DNA from: Nocardioides sp.
GTDB lineage: Bacteria > Actinomycetota > Actinomycetes > Propionibacteriales > Nocardioidaceae
NCBI GenBank assembly: GCA_023252065.1
Contig: JAHEXO010000083.1
Coordinates: 1-7,789, forward strand
DNA: 7,789 nucleotides
Reading direction: 5' to 3'
Of the stretch, positions 6,988 through 7,789 are shown one piece after another. Positions within the stretch are counted from its first letter, which is position 1. Each line of letters starts with the position of its first letter. The notes beneath the pieces were generated by a model. That model saw only the letters and a program-made list of their open reading frames with translations. It searched no databases and was not told the origin of the DNA. The translations under genes were made by a program, and so were the position numbers.

Positions 6988-7358
6988 CCCTGCACCTCGA
7001 CCAGCGCCTCGACGTCCCAAAGGCGGGAGACGCCGATGCCGGCCATGGCGGGGTAGGACGTGCCGACCAGGCGATGCCACACGGCGCCGATCTCGCGGGA
7101 GTGGGCGCGGTAGTCGTCCATGTCGACGATGTAGATGGTCAGCGACGCCAGCCTGTCGGGGGTGCCGCCCGCCTCGGCGAGGGCGGTCAGCACGTTGGCC
7201 AGCGCCTGCTCGAACTGTGCGACCACCCCGCCGTCGACGATGGCGCCCGAGGAGTCCATGCCGGTCTGGCCGGCGAGGAAGACCGACGTACCACGGCCGA
7301 CGACCGCGTGGGAGAAGCCCGACGGCTTCGCCAGCGACTCCGGGTTGACCCGCTCCAT
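6972..7358 (-). CDS. RidA/YjgF-family protein lacking the canonical catalytic arginine
   Basis: Small cytoplasmic protein of 128 residues, the usual family length; RidA proteins are trimers and many hydrolyse reactive enamines or imines. Family signatures are KPSGFSHAVV (11-20), VFLAGQTGMD (26-35), QALANVLTALAEAGGTPDRLASLTIYIVDMDDY (51-83), YPAMAGIGVSRL (102-113) and a final VEVQGYAV strand. Compared from memory with E. coli RidA, the Arg105 position is Met105, whereas Glu120 appears kept (Glu121). Members without this Arg are placed in subgroups that lack ordinary imine deaminase activity. ATG 7358 is chosen over GTG 7367 because AGGTGG lies five bases before it. That site overlaps the stop codon of the SDR gene, so the two are probably coupled. 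A role in removing the amino group during anthranilate breakdown is suggested by context only. Confidence 0.85.
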   Translation of the reverse strand: MERVNPESLAKPSGFSHAVVGRGTSVFLAGQTGMDSSGAIVDGGVVAQFEQALANVLTALAEAGGTPDRLASLTIYIVDMDDYRAHSREIGAVWHRLVGTSYPAMAGIGVSRLWDVEALVEVQGYAVL

Positions 7359-7363
7359 CTCAG

Positions 7364-7369
7364 CCACCT
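7364..7369 (-). promoter_or_regulatory. Shine-Dalgarno site of the RidA-like gene, overlapping the SDR stop codon
   Basis: Read on the minus strand, AGGTGG shares its first two bases with the SDR stop codon TAG and lies five bases before ATG 7358. It decides between two possible starts of the RidA-like gene and points to coupled translation by ribosomes finishing the SDR gene. Confidence 0.6.
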
Positions 7370-7789
7370 ACGACTGCACCGCCCCTCCGTCGACGTTGAT
7401 GCCCTGCCCGGTCACGGCGGCGTTGTCGACACAGAGCAGCACCGCCGAGGCGACCTCCTCGACGGTGACCAGGCGCCCGATGGGCTGCATGTGCGCCAGG
7501 ATCTCGCGCGCCTCGTCCTCCGAGCGACCGGTGCCGGCCGCGATGTGCGCGACGGACTGGTCGGTCATCGGGGTGTCGACGTAGCCGGGGCAGACGGCGT
7601 TGACGGTCACGCCGGTGCGGGCCACCTCGGCGGCGGCGGCGCGGACCAGGCCGAGCACGCCGTGCTTGCTCGCGGTGTAGGCCGCGATCCGGGGCGAGCC
7701 GATCTTGCCGGCGACCGACGCGATCACCACGACCCGCCCGAAGCCGGCGTCCGTCATCGACGGCAGCGCGCGGCGCAGGCAGCGGAACG
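7368..7789 (-). CDS. Short-chain dehydrogenase/reductase (SDR), C-terminal part, 5' end beyond window
   Basis: Predicted NAD(P)-dependent oxidoreductase of the classical SDR type. The frame is open to the right edge, so the start and the N-terminal cofactor-binding half are not seen. The 139 complete residues begin with FRCLRRALPSM, the helix before the catalytic strand. Catalytic Ser is in IASVAGK (codon 7716-7718), Tyr in YTASK (7677-7679) and Lys four residues later (7665-7667). VNAVCPGYVDTPM and the end GQGINVDGGAVQS are typical of 3-hydroxyacyl or 3-hydroxybutyrate dehydrogenase-like SDRs. Met at 7757 lies inside the fold and should not be taken as the start. It ends with TAG, followed directly by the RidA-like gene, forming an operon that runs towards the ligase unit. 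Oxidation of a hydroxyacyl-CoA formed after dearomatisation is a reasonable role by context; the true substrate is unknown. Confidence 0.88.
   Translation of the reverse strand, partial: FRCLRRALPSMTDAGFGRVVVIASVAGKIGSPRIAAYTASKHGVLGLVRAAAAEVARTGVTVNAVCPGYVDTPMTDQSVAHIAAGTGRSEDEAREILAHMQPIGRLVTVEEVASAVLLCVDNAAVTGQGINVDGGAVQS

Noticed and set aside
7755..7757. ATG at 7757 as the true start of the SDR gene
   Set aside because: The frame stays open to the window edge, and the residues before it (FRCLRRALPS) match the conserved SDR helix. The first half of the fold would otherwise be missing.

Overview
The window looks like a chromosomal segment of a high-GC actinobacterium. It has strong G/C bias at third codon positions, long antisense shadow frames, GTG starts, few T-tracts and start sites that look leaderless. 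The protein styles (a large secreted S8 protease with the N-terminal VTLVTGDRV motif, a 2-aminobenzoate-type CoA ligase, a PaaX regulator) suggest Nocardioidaceae or a relative. That placement is a judgement from sequence style, not a database match.

Left part (54-3818): one large gene for an exported subtilisin-like (S8) protease, broken by a single in-frame amber codon at 2559-2561. The first 835 residues hold the signal peptide, propeptide-like region, complete catalytic domain and beta-rich middle. The frame then continues without shift or further stop for 418 codons, completing the protease-associated (PA) domain and the C-terminal Ig-like region. The amber falls inside the PA domain.

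Intergenic region (3819-3965): a C-rich, G-poor stretch, then a 64-nt near-continuous hairpin (27 bp, GTCT tetraloop), then a promoter (TTGTCC-18-TACGTT) whose predicted start coincides with the ATG of the next gene.

Middle part (3966-6379): an aryl-CoA ligase of the benzoate/2-aminobenzoate type, overlapped by one base (TGATG) by a PaaX-family repressor gene. This pair looks like a self-regulated aromatic-acid activation unit.

Right part (6412-7789): a stand-alone RibD-C/dihydrofolate-reductase-like protein on the plus strand, possibly leaderless. It converges on, and overlaps by 16 bp, a minus-strand operon made of a short-chain dehydrogenase (5' end cut by the window edge) and a RidA-like protein. 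Ligase, PaaX, SDR and RidA together suggest a CoA-dependent anthranilate (2-aminobenzoate) degradation locus: activation to 2-aminobenzoyl-CoA, then dearomatisation, hydroxyacyl oxidation and loss of the amino group. The dearomatising enzyme would have to lie beyond the right edge. A caution for this model is that the RidA-like protein has Met where canonical RidA has its essential Arg105. No RNA gene, CRISPR array, insertion sequence or phage element was seen.
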